Source of the DNA: Lycium barbarum
Taxonomy: Eukaryota; Streptophyta; Magnoliopsida; Solanales; Solanaceae
DNA: 64,000 bases
Assembly: GCF_019175385.1 (NCBI RefSeq)
Contig: NC_083344.1
Span: 4,874,965 to 4,938,964 of the forward strand
Direction of reading: 5' to 3'
Position 1 is the stretch's first letter, and the number at the start of each line of letters is the position of its first letter. A program made the translations under genes and the position numbers. A model generated the notes under the pieces. That model saw only the letters and a program-made list of their open reading frames with translations, did no database searches and had not been told where the DNA came from. Positions 9,351 through 20,402 of the stretch are shown here, piece by piece.

Positions 9351-12300
9351 AACCTTCATGGTCGGGTATGCTATGTAAATGATATGTATATTAATATGAA
9401 TAGGTATATGAATATGAATATGTATATGAATACAAAATGTAAATGAGTACGGATATGAATACGGAAACGGATATGGATGTATGTACATAATCACGCATTG
9501 GAAATGGAAAGTCCCTATGAAAAGCTAGTAAGTGTTTGTGACGATGATACTACTATCTCCCATCCTATGCTATTTCTTATGTTGTCTATTATGCTTTCAT
9601 AATGATGTTGATCTTGCTTTATATACTCAGTACATTCTTCGTACTGACGTCCTTTTGTTTGTGGATGCTGCGTCATGCCCGCAAGTGGCCAAGGAGACAG
9701 GCTTGATCCGTAGCTTTATTACTCAGAGACTACATAGCGGAGCTCCATTTCATTCAGAGTTACAACTTTTGGTACTTATTCTTTTGTGTACATAATTATG
9801 GGCATAGCGGGGTCCTGTCCCGCCTATATGATATGACATACTCTCCTTAGAGGTCCGTAGACATGTGTATATGGTTAGATGTGTTTGGCCTTGTCGGCCT
9901 ATATTTTGGATATCATTTTGTTAGCCTCGTCGGCTTATGTACATCTATATGGGCATTGTTATTGATGATGATATATATGTACTATTTCCCAATTAAATTA
10001 GTATGAATAATGGATGGAAGTATGAATTAGATATGTGGCTCACCTAGATGTAAATGTGAAAGTATGATAAGAGGTGCCCAGGTGGGTTAGCACCGGGTGC
10101 CCGTCGCGGCCCTCCGGTTGGGTCGTGACAGTAAGACTAGGTTACGCTTTGGACTTGGGGAGTTTTCTCTAATTACCGGGTTAAAGTGCACTGGCAGTGA
10201 TAATAAGAATTATCCTCTTGACCAGCCAAGTCGGTTGATGGCGGTGTATTTTCCCGGTATGTTGAAGGTTACAAAGGGTGAACTGGTTGAATGTTTTGAC
10301 AAACAAAAATGGCAATCTGATGAGGATGCATTAATGATTGCTACTTTGTACTTCATTCAAACTTTTATTTTCTCTATTACAAATATTGATGTCATAACAA
10401 AGGATGATTTCTTGTTGGTCGAGACTGGTGATTACAAATCATACCCTTGGGGGAAAGTATGTTTTTCGACTATGTTGGAGTCGATGAAGAATAGGGTTTA
10501 GAAGATGAGTAGCATGTATCGGTGTGGCGGTTTGCCTTTGGCTTTTCAATGTTGGTTTTATGAGTGACCTACAAAAGTTTGAAGAAATTATTTTTAAATC
10601 TTAGCCGAGATGAGGTAAAAAGTTTTTTTAAAAAAATTTACTATCTCGTACTTGATTTCATGCTCATTTTTTTTTGTTTTGTGTCATGCAGGTGGTTTTG
10701 AGTAATATTGTGCCATATGATGTTGAAAAATCATCGTCCGAGTTGCCTGCTTTTGAACCTGTTTGTAAAGAAGATGAAATTTGTGTGGCTGCGAGTTCTC
10801 AACAGAGTATTCTGTCTACTAAACTTCCCAAAAAGCATAAAGCAACCATGAGAAGTGATGATTTGACACTACTGAGAAGGGATTTCAACGTGGTATATAT
10901 GTTGTCTGAATTATATTTTTCAATCCGAGTAGTAGTTTTTTTATTAATTTTGATGTCCTGATTTTTGCCCTTTTTTTAAGTTATCTGGTGAGGTTGCCAC
11001 AATGAAGGAATTAATGGGTTCCTCCTTCCAAAAGATTTTTAAAGCGTTAAAAATAAAGAATGATGTGTGGGAACAACCTGATAGAAGAGAGGAGGACCAC
11101 CATGATAGTGACGGGGTCGGTGATGATGGGGTTGAAAAAAATGATGGCATACTAGGGGGGGGGGCATTCTGTAGGTGATGATCATATGGCGAACGAGGAG
11201 AACAGTGATGGGGAGGAGAGAAAAAATAACAATGAGGGTGATTTGTCTGATGCCCGCGCTAACAGTGAGAGTAACGAGGAGAACAGTGGTGGGGAGGAGA
11301 GAAAAAATAATAATGAGGGTGATTTGTCTGATGCCCGCGCTAACAGTGAGAGTAAGGATGAGGGTAATGATGTGTTGGAGGATCAGGTAGGTGAGAGTAA
11401 GAAGGAGGGTGACGATGTGTTGGAGGATCAGGTAGGTGAGAGTAACAATAAGGGTGACGATGTGTTGGAGGATCATGTAGTTGATAGTAAGGAGGAGGGC
11501 GATCATGTGTTGGATGAGGATAAAAGCAGTGGGGAAAATGCATTCTGGACCGCTATCCCTGATAGGAATTCTCGAAATTCACTCAGCCTGGTAGTGATAA
11601 AAATGATACGACTACGGAGGGGGTTGATAATGTGGTGAAGGATTTTATGGATGATAAAAATGATAAGACTACGGATGGTGGTGACTGGGGTTTCTCTAAA
11701 ATTACCGAAGGTTTTACTGACAATTTGACTGCTTCAGAATGTAAAAGCAGTGGGGATAAGTTAGCTGATAACATTGAGGAGTTCGATTGGGCTGCTATAC
11801 TTGATACCGAATTCTCAAAACTTACCCAACCTAGCAGGGGTAAAAATATAATCGAGGGAGTGGACAAAAATTTTATTGTTACAAAGTTAGAGAAAAATGT
11901 GGTGGAGGATTCTCTAGAACGGGACAACGGTGTTGTTGTTTTGGACGACACACCTGTAGTGGCTCGTAGACCCCGAAAACCAGCTAAGGCATGTGAATCA
12001 CTATATGTGACAAATTTTGAATCTGGTGGTAGTAGCGTGCAAAGTCCTGTTGCGCCTTTAACTAAGCGTATTTTCTCTACAAAGCACCCCTTCGAAACAA
12101 GTGTTGAACTTGCTATTGATTTCGAGTTGTTAAAAAAGTTCAACAATTTTGTTAATTGGTCGATACGAGTGAAGGAAAAGTAATGTTTTGTTTCTGTTTT
12201 TTCCACTTTATGCTCCTTTTTCCCCACTTTATGCTTCTGTTTCTGTGTTTTTGTCCACTTTATGTTTTTCATTTGATTTTTTCTATATCATGAATTATTG

Positions 12301-12439
12301 CAGGCTTGTTTATTCAGAAAAAGTTAATAAGCTGAAAAAGTTTTTTGACTTTGGAGTTGCATCTATCGGAGAAAGAGAATGGTTTTTCATACTTGCATAT
12401 CCCGGGCAACCACTAAGTGATTCAGTAAGTTTTTTTTTT

Positions 12440-12754
12440 TTTCGTAATAAGTGTATATTAATTGTATAATAAGTGTATACTAAGCATATCCTATTAAAGG
12501 CATTTAAGCCTTCTTTTTGTATAATAAGTGTATAATAAGTGTATATGCAGTTACATATACATTTATGAAGTGTATATACACTTTTTATAAATTTATTAAG
12601 CGTATCCTGTTATGGGCAGTTAAGTTTTTTTTTTTTTTTTGTATAATAAGTGTATAAGGAATGTATAATAAGTATATATGCAGTTACATATACATTTATT
12701 AAATGTATATACACTTATTATACACTTAATATAATAAGTGTATATAGCAGTAAG
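12440..12754. repeat. AT-rich direct repeats in intron 5 of the protease gene
   Basis: Two copies of a block of roughly 110-120 bases (TAAGCATATCCTATTAAAGG... and TAAGCGTATCCTGTTATGGG...) each end in TGCAGTTACATATACATTTA. Many TATAATAAGTGTATA motifs surround them. The expansion has blurred the acceptor site of the next exon. Confidence 0.75.
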
Positions 12755-13529
12755 AGAAATGTATGCATTACAATTTGTGTGTTTCCTAACTATGTGTTTT
12801 CTTCACATTTTTCATTGAAATTCACAACAACTGATTGTTGGTATAACTGCTTGATACAAACTATGTACAAGCAATTTTTGGCGAAAAATAAAGATGTCAA
12901 CCTTATTACTCAAGAAGATCCAATTGTTGAATATATGCTGGGGTATTTCATGAGGTGCAATGTGCCATGGTGTACTGTTGATGATATCTTTTTCCTTGTA
13001 AATGTTGCTGAGAATTGGCATTGGATTTTAGTTAGATTATCTTTTAAAGATCATTTCTTTTATATATATGATTCGATGGGTGGTGCACGACAAAATCTTA
13101 CAATCAAGAAAGTAGTTGAACCATACTTTACTTTGATCCCACATTTCCTTTCTCGTATTGACTTTTGGGCCAGTAGGAGTGATGGAATACCAGCAGCTGA
13201 TTTTCAGATCCAGATAGTTGATGGATTGCCAACCCAAGCGAACACGTAAATTACTACTGATTTTGTTTTTTCATTATGCATTTTGTTTTCTTTTTAGATT
13301 TTTGTACCAACTTTGTGTGACTTTTTGTTGCAGGGACTGTGGTATATTTGTTGCTGTTTTTGCTGAGTACCTGATTCAAGACTTTGAAATCCCCAAAGAT
13401 ATAGATGATATTAATGCTTTCCGGAGCCGATATGGGGTACTGCTATGGGATTATGGAAAAAAGAAACAAAGTAGAAACGCAGTTAATGATGACGAGTCTA
13501 CTGGTAGATTGAGGCATGGAGTGATTTGA

Positions 13530-14411
13530 AGAAGAATTAGATTTTAGGATAGTTGCAAATATAGTAGGTGACATATGTTAATGCAGATACAATTGTATAG
13601 TTTTTGTTGAAGAATCTGTTTGGATTTTACCTATGTTTGAATATTATGTCAATGCGTAAAACTCAATGTGTTAATATCATTCGTTTAGTTTATTGTTCAA
13701 TGTCATTTTCTTCAATATATTTTATTGGTTTTATATTTTCTGTATAGATACACAATTTTTGTATATATAGTATATATGTTGAACATGTATAGTAAATTTC
13801 CTATGTATGAAAATTGTATATATATAAGTTGAAATAACTTGATGTGCTCACGTATTGTGGTTGTGCGTGCACCTGGAGTAACACTGCATACCAAAAATAG
13901 AAGCACGCACCTGGTTCTGGTGCAACTGCTGTGGTTGAGAATCTGAATCGAGGCTATTCCTTTTCTGACACACACACACAAAAGGTATGTATATAAGTTG
14001 TATATTTTCTGTATATATATATATATACACATTTTTGTATATATAGTGTATATATTGAACCTGTATACATAAACCTGTATGCATAACCTGATTTTAGACT
14101 TGTTTCATGTCCTTACTGCAAGTTTCAGCACTGAAGGATAAAATAGCAATGGATTGGTGTACCTGTTGAGCAGCAAAGATTATTTTTTATACAAAATAGC
14201 AACACAAATGCACTTATACAAAAGGTATAGAAGAATTAACACAATCTTCCAGCAAACAGTGCATGGGAAAGAGTAGTTTTTTTATTCTAAAATATCAGAG
14301 AATAGTAGTGTAAATGCATTATCCGGCAACATTTTTGCAACGTAAATAGTTGCTTCATTCAAACGAAAAATAGAACAGGAAACAGTAAAGCATTTTTTGG
14401 AACAACATTTG
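13530..14411. other. spacer between the two convergent MULE genes
   Basis: This 880-base AT-rich stretch between the protease stop and the transposase stop holds TATATA-rich simple sequence (13740-13830, 14000-14060) and a short CA run near 13970. It should contain both 3' ends. I see no further gene. Confidence 0.6.
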
Positions 14412-14882
14412 TTAGATTCTTGTGGGAGCATTTTTGCATGTCCTTCTGTTGTGCCCTTTTTGTCTACACCGACCACATGAGATTGGATTTGAAGTAGCCA
14501 AATACTCGAAAATTCCCTTGTATCGTTTAACCCTTGGTCTACCTGGTCTGCCTTTCCATGTCGGTGGTTTGACTATTTGATCTAATACCTCTGTTGGAAT
14601 GTCCCATGCACTCTCATCAGGAAGTGGATTCACTGGCATTTCATATGCCTTCAAAAAGTATTCTCTGGTGTAATAAGCAGTGCAATAATTTTGCACCTCC
14701 ATATGTGTGTAGCTCAATACCGCCATAGCATGTGGACAAGGGATCCCGTCGATTTGAAATCGTTGGCAATTGCACTTCTTTTCACGCATGCACACTATGT
14801 TGCGTGTTTCACCATCCATAACTGAATATACATAATGAGTTGAAGCCATTACCTGAATTTTTTCCAAATGTCATCAGTAAAT

Positions 14883-14902
14883 GGGGGGGGGGGGGGGGGG
14901 GG
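14883..14902. repeat. G20 homopolymer in transposase intron 3
   Basis: Twenty consecutive G bases on + lie in the 96-base intron 14853-14948 of the minus-strand transposase. See also the G runs at 4488-4502, 11155-11164 and 48616-48634. Confidence 0.9.
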
Positions 14903-16240
14903 AGTGTAGTCAGGTATATGAAATAAAAATGAAAACAGAATGTTTTACCGTCATTTTATCCAACAAAATGATATTCTCCTTCATTATTATGTTATATTTG
15001 TTCCCTAATTCAGTAAATGTTGTTGTTGCATCCTTTCTGTTGTCATTGGCCCATCTCATAACCAAGTCTATCATGAATTGTAGCAAACTCTTGATTGGCA
15101 GGTCTCTTGCATGTCTAGTTGCTGAATTTAGGGACTCTGCTATAGTTGAAGTCATCACCATGGATCTGTTTACTGTGGAATAAGCTATGGACCATTTTTC
15201 ATAGCCAACATTGAACAGGTAACCCCTCACCCTATCATCGATATTGTCCATATCTTCCATGAGGCGATCAAAATCTGCCCTCGTGTATGCATTGGCCATT
15301 GCAAAGAATATGGGTTTTAATCGTTCATGCTCCCTTTTGAATCTACCTTTGACGTTGTTCCATAGGTGGTAGATCCAATTATAGTGAGACACATCTAGAT
15401 ATACATTCGAAGCCGCCTTCAAAATGCTATCGTGCCGATCAGAGACTATGTACATGTTGTCCCTTTAACCGTAAGCCTGTTTCAACTTTCGAAAAAACCA
15501 ATCTCATGACGCATCATTTTCAGAATCAACAATAGCATATGCTAGTGGCAGGATTTTACCTGAATTAAGCAAATTAGAAAGAATCAATATTGTACTGACA
15601 AGCAAAAAATATATTAAAAAGATTCTTTGAACTGAACATAATAGCATTGTTCAAACATGTCAGTAAAACTTACCTGCTGCATCAAGCACAGTAGCACACA
15701 ACATGGTCCCCGCGTATGATGATTTAAGGAAAGTCCCATCAACCACGACAGCGGGCATACAATATTTCCATCCTCTGATTGATGCACTGAGTGCGACAAA
15801 AGCATACAAGAAGTACCCGTCTGCTTTTTTGTTTAACGTTGTGAAAGATCCTGGATTTGTCTTATTTACCATATACAAGAAAGCTGGTAGTTTACGATAA
15901 GATTCAGGTGGCGAACCCCTTAACATTTCAAGCACCTTTTCTCTTGATCTATATGCTTTCTTGTAATTCATCCTAATTCCGTATTGGTTTCTCATGTCTT
16001 CCATGATTTCTGCTGGAGTGTATGTTGATTTAAGATTGACATACTTTTTCTTCACCATTTTTGCAATGGTTACTGAAGTAGCATGACGTTGTGACAACAT
16101 TCTCTCCACAATTGGGCAAGTATGAACATCAATGAACTTTCTCACCTTGAAGATTTCTGAATCATGTAGACTTGAAGATCTAAAAGACCATGCGCATCTT
16201 GTATAGACACATTTAAGAGAATACCTATTTAAAACACATA

Positions 16241-17098
16241 CAATACACTTTATATACACAAATGATACATATTATATACATAAATGATACAGTTTTCTAT
16301 TCTACAGACAGGGGCCACTATGCTGATACACATTATATACACAAATGATACATATTATATAAATAAATCATACAGTTTTCTATTCTACACACAGAGACCA
16401 CTATGCTCATACACACTATATACATAAATGATACATATTATATACATAAATTATACAGTTTTCTAGTCTACACACAGGGACCACTATGCTCATACACATT
16501 ATATACACAAATGATACATATTATATACATAAGTCATACAATTTTTTATTCTACAGACATGGGCCACTATGCTTATACACAATAAATACACAAATGATAT
16601 CTATTATATACATAAATTATACAGTTTTCTATTCTACAGACAGGGGCCACTATGCTTATATACATTATATACACAAATGATATATATTATATACATAAGT
16701 TATACAGTTTTCTGTTCTACACAGAGGGACCACTATGCTCATACACACTATATACCCAAATGATACATATTATATACATAAATTATACAGTTTTCTATTC
16801 TACACACGGGGACCACTATGCTCATACACATTATATACACAAATGATACATATTATATACATAAATTATACAGTTTTCTATTCTACACACAAGGGCCACT
16901 ATGCTCATACACATTATATACACAAATGATACATATTATATACATAAATTATACATTTTCTATTTTACACACAGGGACCACTATGCTTACACACATTATA
17001 TACACAAATTAAACATATTATATACATAAATCATACAGTTTTCTATTCTACACACAGGACCACTATGCTCATACACCTTATATACAGTTTCTATACAT
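16241..17098. repeat. 83-bp tandem array filling intron 1 of the transposase
   Basis: Ten consecutive units keep an almost exact 83-base period. The marker ACTATGCTCATACAC recurs at about 16315, 16398, 16481 and so on to 17061. The array fills nearly all of the 893-base intron 16225-17117. Every unit contains CAAATGATACATATTATA and CAGTTTTCTATTCTACA. Divergence among units is low (a few substitutions each), so expansion is recent relative to the decay of the exons. Confidence 0.95.
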
Positions 17099-17726
17099 TA
17101 CAGATAGGGAATCATACCTTGTTTTTGATGATTTGTCGACTTTAAACTGAAATCTCTCTCGTATTGCATAGTTCTTCATTACGCTTCATATTGTATCTTT
17201 GTTCCAATACAGTTGATGTTCTGCAATTCCCTTATGAAGTGGATCCTTTATTATTTTTTCCTCAACTGCTATGTCCTCAAAATCATCTTCACTTCCATAA
17301 TCAACCATAATAGCATCATCAATGTCAACTCCTTCCACAACCATAGGAAGAACCTGTACTTCTTCAATCAAACTATTTTGTATAGCAACTGAAGTTGTTC
17401 CCAACAACATTCGATTCGAACATTCAGCAACATCTTTTAATGTTATGCATAGTGGATATTCATTTATATCTAAGTTTTTTTCTTCATCGCCATATACAAT
17501 CGGACACTCATATCATTGTATATAGACATTGATCCGGACCTAACTACATACTTAATCTCCATTAAAGTTGTAGTTGAATCCTTATCTAATTGTTTGTATA
17601 TCTCACCAACAAAATACTCATAACTACAGTCTGAATTGATTAGAATTCCATTAACAGTGAAATTAGCAAATTCATTGTTGTTCAACCAATTACCTCCATG
17701 TTGTATCAAAATTGGAACCAAAGTTT

Positions 17727-17813
17727 GAGTTGAATTTGCAACAGAAGACATCAATGAGTTGAATTTGCAACAGAAGACATCAATGAGTTGAATTTGCAAC
17801 AGAAGAAATCAAT
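17727..17813. repeat. 29-bp repeat, three copies, at the transposase start
   Basis: Three copies of a 29-base unit (GAGTTGAATTTGCAACAGAA...) span the transposase initiation region. Each contains an ATG on the minus strand but in a different frame, so the original start is ambiguous. The copy at 17751-17749 leads into the best protein frame. Confidence 0.85.
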
Positions 17814-18105
17814 TTCGTGATTTCAAAACCCTAGATTTTGTATCAAAATGATTTCTACGGTTGTTCCCATGTTTATCAGTTACCGAAGGAGGAAATCACA
17901 TCTTATAGGTGTTTATATAATGTTGAAGTTGAGTTACTGAAGGAGAAAATCACGATTTATATGTTTTGGGTTTTATTTGACTTTATGGCTAACGGATGGA
18001 AATAGTTTAGGGGCTAATTTTTGTGTTTGGGAGTAGATGGGCCAGCTCGTGGGATTACTTATGCCCCAGCGGCCATTTGTGTCCTTTTCCCAATTATACA
18101 TGTTA

Positions 18106-18137
18106 CTAGATGATGAAAGCCCGTGCTAGCACGAGCC
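18106..18137 (-). mobile_element. Helitron-like 3' terminus (hairpin plus CTAG)
   Basis: On the minus strand a 9-bp-stem palindrome with one mismatch (GCTCGTGCTAGCACGGGC) is followed 9 bases later by CTAG and then T. This is the layout of a plant Helitron 3' end inserted between A and T. The 5' TC end was not identified. The body would extend to the right, into or through the repeat cluster at 20403-22270. No Rep/helicase gene is seen, so it would be non-autonomous. Confidence 0.5.
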
Positions 18138-18662
18138 TAACACAAAAAATAATACCACGTTTTTTTTAGTCTATCTAAAAAAAAAATAAAAAAATTTATG
18201 TTTAGAAATCATTTAACTTGAAACTTTCCTTTTTACCTTTAATGAAATGATTTAAATTCATACAAATATCTATAACTTATTTTAGACCACAAGTTTCAAA
18301 GATATTTCCTTTCTTCTTTAAACTTCATGCCTAGTCAAACTATGTCACATAAATTAGGACAGAGAGAGTACCTTTTAGTAATATAATTATGAAATTTTTA
18401 TTATAAAAATTATTATAATTCAATTAACTGAAAATATCAATAAATTATTTTATTTAGTCCGCTTCTCCCATATATGACTTTTTTGGTTTGGTTCTCCAAT
18501 TGAAAGATTTGAAATACGCATTCTCCTATCGAGTTTCATGCCATCATCTCTTCTACTCAACAAAACTGAAAAGCGCTTTCATGTGTCAGCATCTGCTGCA
18601 GTCTTAAATTTTTAAGTAAAGACCAACTTCATCATTTTAAGAAAATATGTGTATACATTTCT
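18138..18662. other. AT-rich non-coding sequence, probable Helitron body
   Basis: No gene seen. A piece near 18330-18372 (ATGTCACATAAATTAGGACA followed by GAGAGAGTA) resembles one end of a Stowaway MITE. The segment ends in the left copy of the LINE target duplication. Confidence 0.4.
18646..18662. repeat. 17-bp target site duplication, left copy (RTE LINE)
   Basis: TATGTGTATACATTTCT here is repeated exactly at 20385-20401, on either side of the LINE. Confidence 0.93.
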
Positions 18663-20384
18663 GGTCATCTTTAAGACGGCATTGATGCCCGAAGAATGGA
18701 GGGCGAGTGTAATGATCCCTCTATACAAGAATAAGGGAGATATCCAGAGTTGCAACAACTATAGAGGTATCAAGCTGCTAAGCCATACTATGAAAGTGTG
18801 GGAAAGGGTGGTGAAGATGAGGGTGAGGAGAGGTGTGTCTATTTCAGAAAACCAGTTCGGATTCATGCCGGGACGTTCAACTACAGAAGTCATCCATCTT
18901 ATGAGAAGGTTGGTGGAGCAGTATAGGGAGAGGAAGAGGGACTTACACATGGTATTCATCGACCTAGAAAAGGCTTATGACAAAGTTCCAAGACAGATCC
19001 TATGGAAATGCTTGGAGGCTAAAAGTGTACCTGTGGCGTACATTAGGGTGATCAAGGACATGTATGAGGGAGCCAAAACCAGGGTGAGGACAGTAGGAGG
19101 AGACTCAGAGCACTTTCCAGTTGTGATGGGGTTGCATCAAGGATCAGCTCTTAGTCCGTTTTTATTTGCCTTGGTGATGGATGGATTGACACGGCAAATT
19201 CAAGGTGAGGTGCCATGGTGTATGCTTTTCGCGGACGACATACTCCTGATTAACGAGACTCGTAGCGGAGTTAACGCTAAGCTGGAGTGTTGGAGACATA
19301 CTCTGGAGTCTAAAGGGTTTACGCTGAGTAGGACCAAGACAGAGTACTTGGAGTGTAAGTTCAGTGAAGCACCTCAGGAGGCTGACTTGGAAGTAAGGCT
19401 TGGTACCCATGCCATCCAGAAGAAAAGTAGTTTCAAGTACCTTGGGTCTATTGTGCAAGGCAGCGGGGAGATTGACGATGATGTCACACATCGTATTGGG
19501 GCAGGGTGGATGAAATGGAGGCTTGCTTCCAGAGTGCTATGTGACAAGAAGGTGCCACCAAAACTTAAGGGCAAGTTCTGCAAAGTGGTGGTTAGACCGA
19601 CTATGTTGTATAGGGCGGAGTGTTGGCCAGTTAAGATCTCTCACGTTCAAAAGATGAAAGTTGCCGAGATGAGGATGTTGAGATGAATGTGTGGCCACAC
19701 CAGGAGTGACAGGATTAGGAATGAGGATATTCGGGATAAGGTGGGGTGGCCTCGGTGGAAGACAAGATGCGAGAAGCGAAATTGAGATGGTTTGGGCATG
19801 TGAAGAGGAGAGATACAGATGCCCCAGTGCGGAGGTGTGAGAGGTTGGCCATGGATGGTTTCAGACGAGGTAGGGGTAGGCCGAAGAAGTATTGGGTAGA
19901 GGTAATTAGACACGACATGGCGCAATTACAGCTTACCGAGGACATAACCTTAGATAGGAGGGTTTGGAGGACACAAATTAGGGTAGAAGGCTAGTAGATA
20001 GTCTCGTTATCCGTTCTTATTAGTAGTCGCATTATTGCAATATAATTTCTTGTGCTCCGATTTCTGCTATTATCTGTTATTATCTGTTATTTCCTGTGCT
20101 TTGGTTATCTTGTGTCATCTGCTCCGATTTCTGCTATTATCTGTTATTTCCTGTGCTCTGATTATCATGTGTTATCTGTGTCGCTTGCATTATTTCATTT
20201 TCATATCGCTTTAAATCTCTTATCCGAATCTCTTAACCTTATCTGACTTCTTTTTATGCTTTTATTGAGCCGGGGGTCTTTCGGAAACAGCCGTCCTACC
20301 TTGGTAGGAGTCAGGTCTGCGTACACTCTACCCTCCCCAGACCCCACGATGTGGGATTTCACTGGGTTGTTGTTGTTGTTGTTG
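18663..20384 (+). mobile_element. 5'-truncated RTE-type LINE
   Basis: The insert is bounded by perfect 17-base direct repeats and ends in a (TTG)n tail after GTGGGATTTCACTGGG. It begins in the middle of a reverse-transcriptase frame, so the 5' part was never copied, as is normal for LINEs. The 3' region (AGCCGGGGGTCTTTCGGAAA... to the TTG tail) is also found in fragments at 23304-23580 and 28359-28539. Solanaceae TS-type SINEs share such tails with RTE LINEs. Confidence 0.92.
18664..19994 (+). pseudogene. reverse transcriptase fragment of the RTE LINE
   Basis: The frame enters at P-E-E-W-R, shows [19 protein letters not shown], the [10 protein letters not shown] block and the catalytic F-A-D-D, then the C-terminal W-F-G-H-V-K-R-R region. 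A TGA at 19684-19686 replaces a codon after L-R (TGG in many relatives, from family knowledge), and a one-base frame change near 19745 joins it to the last 80 codons, ending at 19994. The endonuclease domain is missing through 5' truncation. In life the protein nicks DNA and copies element RNA at the nick; this copy cannot. Confidence 0.92.
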
Positions 20385-20401
20385 TATGTGTATACATTTC
20401 T
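20385..20401. repeat. 17-bp target site duplication, right copy (RTE LINE)
   Basis: Exact repeat of 18646-18662. Confidence 0.93.
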
Positions 20402-20402
20402 T

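Larger units (their letters stand above)
7462..10130 (+). mobile_element. solo gypsy LTR inserted in the DUF1985 exon, with GTAAG target duplication
   Basis: The insert starts TGTTACACCTCGG and ends GGTTGGGTCGTGACA. It is flanked by perfect 5-base duplications GTAAG at 7457-7461 and 10131-10135. No gag, pol, primer site or polypurine tract lies inside, so it is a solo LTR of 2669 bases left by LTR-LTR recombination. Removing it and one GTAAG copy would leave the DUF1985 frame continuous, so the insertion postdates the gene. Orientation is taken from the end shared with the LTR at 1008-4196. Confidence 0.93.
6440..13529 (+). pseudogene. DUF1985 / Ulp1-like (C48) cysteine protease gene, MULE-borne, broken
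   Basis: Exons read as 6440-6820, 7213 to about 10567 (interrupted by a solo LTR), 10692-10892, 10981-12179, 12304-12424, about 12755-13245 and 13334-13529. The second exon is a DUF1985 domain (F-G-L-G-E-F-S-L-I-T-G-L-K-C from 10148). The long fourth coding block is acidic and repetitive. The last two exons form a C48 protease core with all four expected residues: His in N-W-H-W (about 13016), Asp in Y-D-S (about 13070), Gln in L-P-T-Q (about 13233) and Cys in D-C-G across the last splice. That domain would cleave ubiquitin-like modifiers such as SUMO. Breaks: TAG at 10499-10501, TGA at 10565-10567, a frame change in the G10 run at 11155-11164, another near 11565, and the LTR. The splice acceptor of the sixth exon is unclear because the intron has expanded. 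Function as a working enzyme is unlikely. Confidence 0.8.
14412..17751 (-). pseudogene. MULE transposase, four exons, broken
   Basis: Read on the minus strand, exons are 17751-17118, 16224-15674, 15559-14949 and 14852-14412. The N-terminal part resembles the MuDR N-terminal region. The second exon carries the DNA-binding segment and the first catalytic Asp in V-V-V-D-G-T-F. The third has S-D-R-H, the likely second Asp, and I-A-E-S near the expected third acidic residue. The last has a SWIM zinc finger (C-N-C...C-P-H) and a CCHC knuckle (C-G-R-C-R-Q-K-G-H-N-R-R-T-C). It would bind element ends and cut and join DNA in the nucleus. Defects: a frame change in the T7 run at 17475-17481, stops at 17186-17188, 15504-15506 and 15465-15467. 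The first ATG choice is loose, because a 29-base repeat supplies several. Confidence 0.88.
6207..18105. mobile_element. Mutator-like element carrying a Ulp1-type protease and a transposase, tail to tail
   Basis: Two decayed multi-exon genes face each other: a DUF1985/C48 protease on + (6440-13529) and a MULE transposase on - (14412-17751). MULEs carrying Ulp1-like proteases are known in plants (Kaonashi-type elements, and similar ones in melon), so the two are best read as one element. Solo-LTR insertion at 7462-10130 accounts for part of the length. I could not find convincing terminal inverted repeats. The left end abuts a gypsy LTR and may be cut, and the right end is placed just before a Helitron-like terminus near 18106. 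No 9-bp target duplication can be shown, so the boundaries are uncertain. Confidence 0.7.

Noticed and set aside
9168..9494. His/Ile-rich ORF (HIHIHI...)
   Set aside because: Produced by TATGAATATG simple repeats inside the solo LTR.
11039..11543. Long minus-strand ORFs opposite the protease gene
   Set aside because: They are the antisense of the acidic coding repeats (GAT/GAG-rich), which lack stops on the other strand.
16403..17012. Six evenly spaced ORFs of 64 aa on + with nearly the same protein
   Set aside because: They are the 83-bp array read in shifting frames within a transposase intron. The period is not a multiple of three and no start context or homology supports coding.
16241..17098. 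CRISPR-like regular repeats
   Set aside because: The units are contiguous tandem copies with no unique spacers, in a plant transposon intron.
6207..18105. Terminal inverted repeats for the MULE
   Set aside because: Only scattered short matches (GGCCCA, CCCCTAA) could be aligned between the two ends, which is not better than chance.
19162..19945. Minus-strand ORFs of about 70-110 aa
   Set aside because: Antisense shadows of the LINE reverse transcriptase.
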